Shown: piece by piece, positions 62,740 through 64,000 of the stretch
Layout of the letters: each line of letters opens with the position of its first letter
Numbering within the stretch: position 1 is the stretch's first letter
Source of the DNA: Paenibacillus_L residui
GTDB taxonomy: Bacteria; Bacillota; Bacilli; Paenibacillales; NBRC-103111
DNA length: 64,000 nt
Assembly (NCBI RefSeq): GCF_042677205.1
Contig: NZ_JBHTIU010000028.1
Location: 1-64,000 of the forward strand
Direction: 5' to 3'
The notes under the pieces: model-generated
What the model was told of the DNA's origin: nothing
The model's database searches: none
What the model saw: the letters and a program-made list of their open reading frames with translations, nothing else
Position numbers and translations under genes: made by a program

Positions 62740-62798
62740 AAGGATAAACGGCTATCGCCGTCCTTAGGACGTGCGCGTTTACCGATGAAATATGAGAA
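62740..62798. repeat. 59-bp repeat, copy 2
   Basis: Same orientation as 61942-62000. Each 59-bp copy precedes a 122-bp repeat copy, so the two form a composite unit present twice in this tract. Confidence 0.85.
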
Positions 62799-62834
62799 CA
62801 GGTATAGATGAAAACTTATAATTTCTTATATTTT

Positions 62835-62956
62835 AAAAAAAGCTCCTAACGGAGCCTCTTCGAAGACGAATAACCCGATTTAAAAGGTGGCTTTTTATGC
62901 CAATTAGAAAGTTGTTCCATTTTAATACTTTAATGAACTTAAACTTTCTAATGTGG
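62835..62956 (+). repeat. Dispersed intergenic repeat, copy C
   Basis: A 122-bp copy of the element at 49031 and 62115, with terminator-like hairpin GCTCC-TAAC-GGAGC at its left end and the ATTAGAAAGTT/AACTTTCTAAT pair at its right end. Confidence 0.85.
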
Positions 62957-63021
62957 TAAAAAATGCCAGCAATAGTGCAGGCTCCGGGAAAATGCGATTG
63001 AAATTTGAAACTCGTGAGTCA

Positions 63022-63912
63022 TCATCTCTCACGGAGCAGACTCTCCACTTCATTCCGGTAGGGCATTCCGCTTTGCGCACCACGTTTAGTCACCGAAAGC
63101 CCTGCTGCCGTATTGGCGAACAAGATACTATCATGCAAATTCCTTCCTTCCGCAAGCGCTGTGGCCAGTGCTCCCGTGAAAGTGTCGCCGGAGCCCGTCG
63201 TATCGACAGGCGTCACTTCAATACAAGGTATGTTTACCACCTGGTCGCCGTCATGATAAGAGACTCCCTTATCTCCAAGCGTGATGATCAGCTTGTTGGG
63301 ATAGGCCTGCAGTATTTCATCAATCGACCCATTCGTATCCAACAGCGCTTGAAATTCATGCCCATTAGGTGTTAAATAGGTGATTTTGTCGATGATCGTC
63401 TGGTTTAACTTGGCGGCAGGCGCTGGATTGACAATGATGATCTTGCCGTGCCGGTGAAGAACAGGAATGATGAAATCCATGATTTCCAGCGGCGTTTCGA
63501 ACTGGAATACGATGACGTCATAGCTCAAGAGCTCCGTCGTAATCCTCTGCATGTAGTTCACATTCGTGGAGCGATTCGCACCCGGAACTACGATGATCCG
63601 GTTATCTCCGCCGCACAATTCGACAAAGGCGACGCCCGTCGGCCTATCCCCCACAAGATTTAGGTGGGCAAGATCAACTCTCTCTTTCTGCAAATGTTCC
63701 CGGATGGCGTGACCGTTCTCGTCCTCCCCTAACGAACCGAACATGGTCACATCACCGCCCAGTCTGGAGGCAGCCACCGCCTGGTTAGCGCCTTTTCCTC
63801 CGGGGGAGCGGAAGAAGTGATTGCCGAGAACCGTCTCCCCCATCTTGGGAAGTACGTCGGTTTCGATGAAATAATCCATGTTAAGGCTTCCAACTACCGC
63901 AATTTTTCCCAT
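63022..63912 (-). CDS. rbsK: Ribokinase
   Basis: The 296-residue PfkB-family kinase phosphorylates ribose to ribose 5-phosphate. It has the N-terminal PfkB signature GGKGANQAVAASRLGG, the ribose-contact region SLNMDYFIETDVLPKMGET and the anion hole with catalytic Asp in DTTGSGDTFTGALA. GGGGACATACT lies before the ATG. It follows another minus-strand gene by a few bases, so it is a downstream member of an operon entering from the right edge. Confidence 0.93.
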   Translation of the reverse strand: MGKIAVVGSLNMDYFIETDVLPKMGETVLGNHFFRSPGGKGANQAVAASRLGGDVTMFGSLGEDENGHAIREHLQKERVDLAHLNLVGDRPTGVAFVELCGGDNRIIVVPGANRSTNVNYMQRITTELLSYDVIVFQFETPLEIMDFIIPVLHRHGKIIIVNPAPAAKLNQTIIDKITYLTPNGHEFQALLDTNGSIDEILQAYPNKLIITLGDKGVSYHDGDQVVNIPCIEVTPVDTTGSGDTFTGALATALAEGRNLHDSILFANTAAGLSVTKRGAQSGMPYRNEVESLLRER

Positions 63913-63926
63913 AGTATGTCCCCATC

Positions 63927-64000
63927 CTATTCAATGATTATCTTCATCAGCGTTGCTACCCACCTGTAGTACTTATCGCTCTTGCGAAGCTTGCAAACAT
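63927..64000 (-). CDS. Partial CDS, C-terminus only (gene enters from the right edge)
   Basis: A minus-strand frame open from the window edge ends KLRKSDKYYRWVATLMKIII then E and TAG (63927-63929), 14 bases before the ribokinase ATG. The spacing suits an operon partner of rbsK, but 23 codons are too few to name the family. Confidence 0.4.
   Translation of the reverse strand, partial: VCKLRKSDKYYRWVATLMKIIIE

Larger units (their letters stand above)
61598..63021. other. 1.4-kb non-coding tract rich in repeats and stem-loops
   Basis: No gene is supported; the longest frame (62184-62498, minus) consists of repeat units. The tract holds an inverted pair ATCCTGCAT/ATGCAGGAT near 61898-61920, a 59-bp repeat twice, a 122-bp repeat twice and a run of about 50-bp units, all listed separately. 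It lies between two operons read in the same direction, so it may simply gather repeats, or encode RNA. Confidence 0.6.

Overview
The window looks like a chromosomal stretch of a Gram-positive spore former of the Paenibacillus type (Bacillales). This rests on strong GGAGG ribosome binding sites, a giant secreted protein with C-terminal SLH domains, a T-box leader, AraC regulators with a membrane sensor half next to LplA/B/C-like sugar ABC genes, many GNAT and aminoglycoside-phosphotransferase-like genes, and plant-polysaccharide hydrolases. No phage, IS element, CRISPR array, rRNA or tRNA gene was seen.

Layout. 0-7 kb: a DesK/DesR-like two-component system driving an ABC-2 exporter (cut by the left edge), a VOC protein with an AraC regulator, a PQQ-type sugar dehydrogenase and a truncated AraC gene. 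7-13 kb: a 1690-residue SLH-anchored beta-propeller protein with three near-identical 207-bp repeats, preceded by two CelR-like palindromes. 13-16 kb: a TetR / MFS efflux / FMN reductase operon with a clear promoter-operator. 16-18.8 kb: a membrane protein, an HD protein and two decayed genes. 19-22.6 kb: a ROK regulator, a TIM-barrel protein and an MFS permease, probably one sugar-use operon. 22.8-40 kb: a patchwork of small accessory genes (kinases, acetyltransferases, a CYTH protein, paired alpha/beta hydrolases, phosphotransferases, a T-box-controlled ArgRS, an Rrf2-controlled flavoprotein) in which several genes are visibly broken. 40-48 kb: a KinB-like kinase and a sugar ABC importer with its AraC regulator. 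49-50 kb: adaA-ogt alkylation repair.

50.5-57.8 kb: the most interesting block. An M20 amidohydrolase, an argininosuccinate-lyase-superfamily lyase, a GNAT acetyltransferase, an amino-acid ABC importer and an MmgE/PrpD protein lie on one strand behind a strong promoter overlapped by a palindrome. The set resembles the B. subtilis yxe operon for S-(2-succino)cysteine breakdown, but with a lyase where yxe has a monooxygenase.

58-64 kb: a frameshifted AraC regulator, GH43 and GH105 glycosidases, a 1.4-kb non-coding tract full of dispersed repeats, and ribokinase.

Broken genes are unusually frequent: one early nonsense codon, two genes with large internal deletions, one truncated and one multiply disrupted gene, and three single-base frameshifts. 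The three frameshifts are all net -1 and could be assembly errors; the deletions are unlikely to be.
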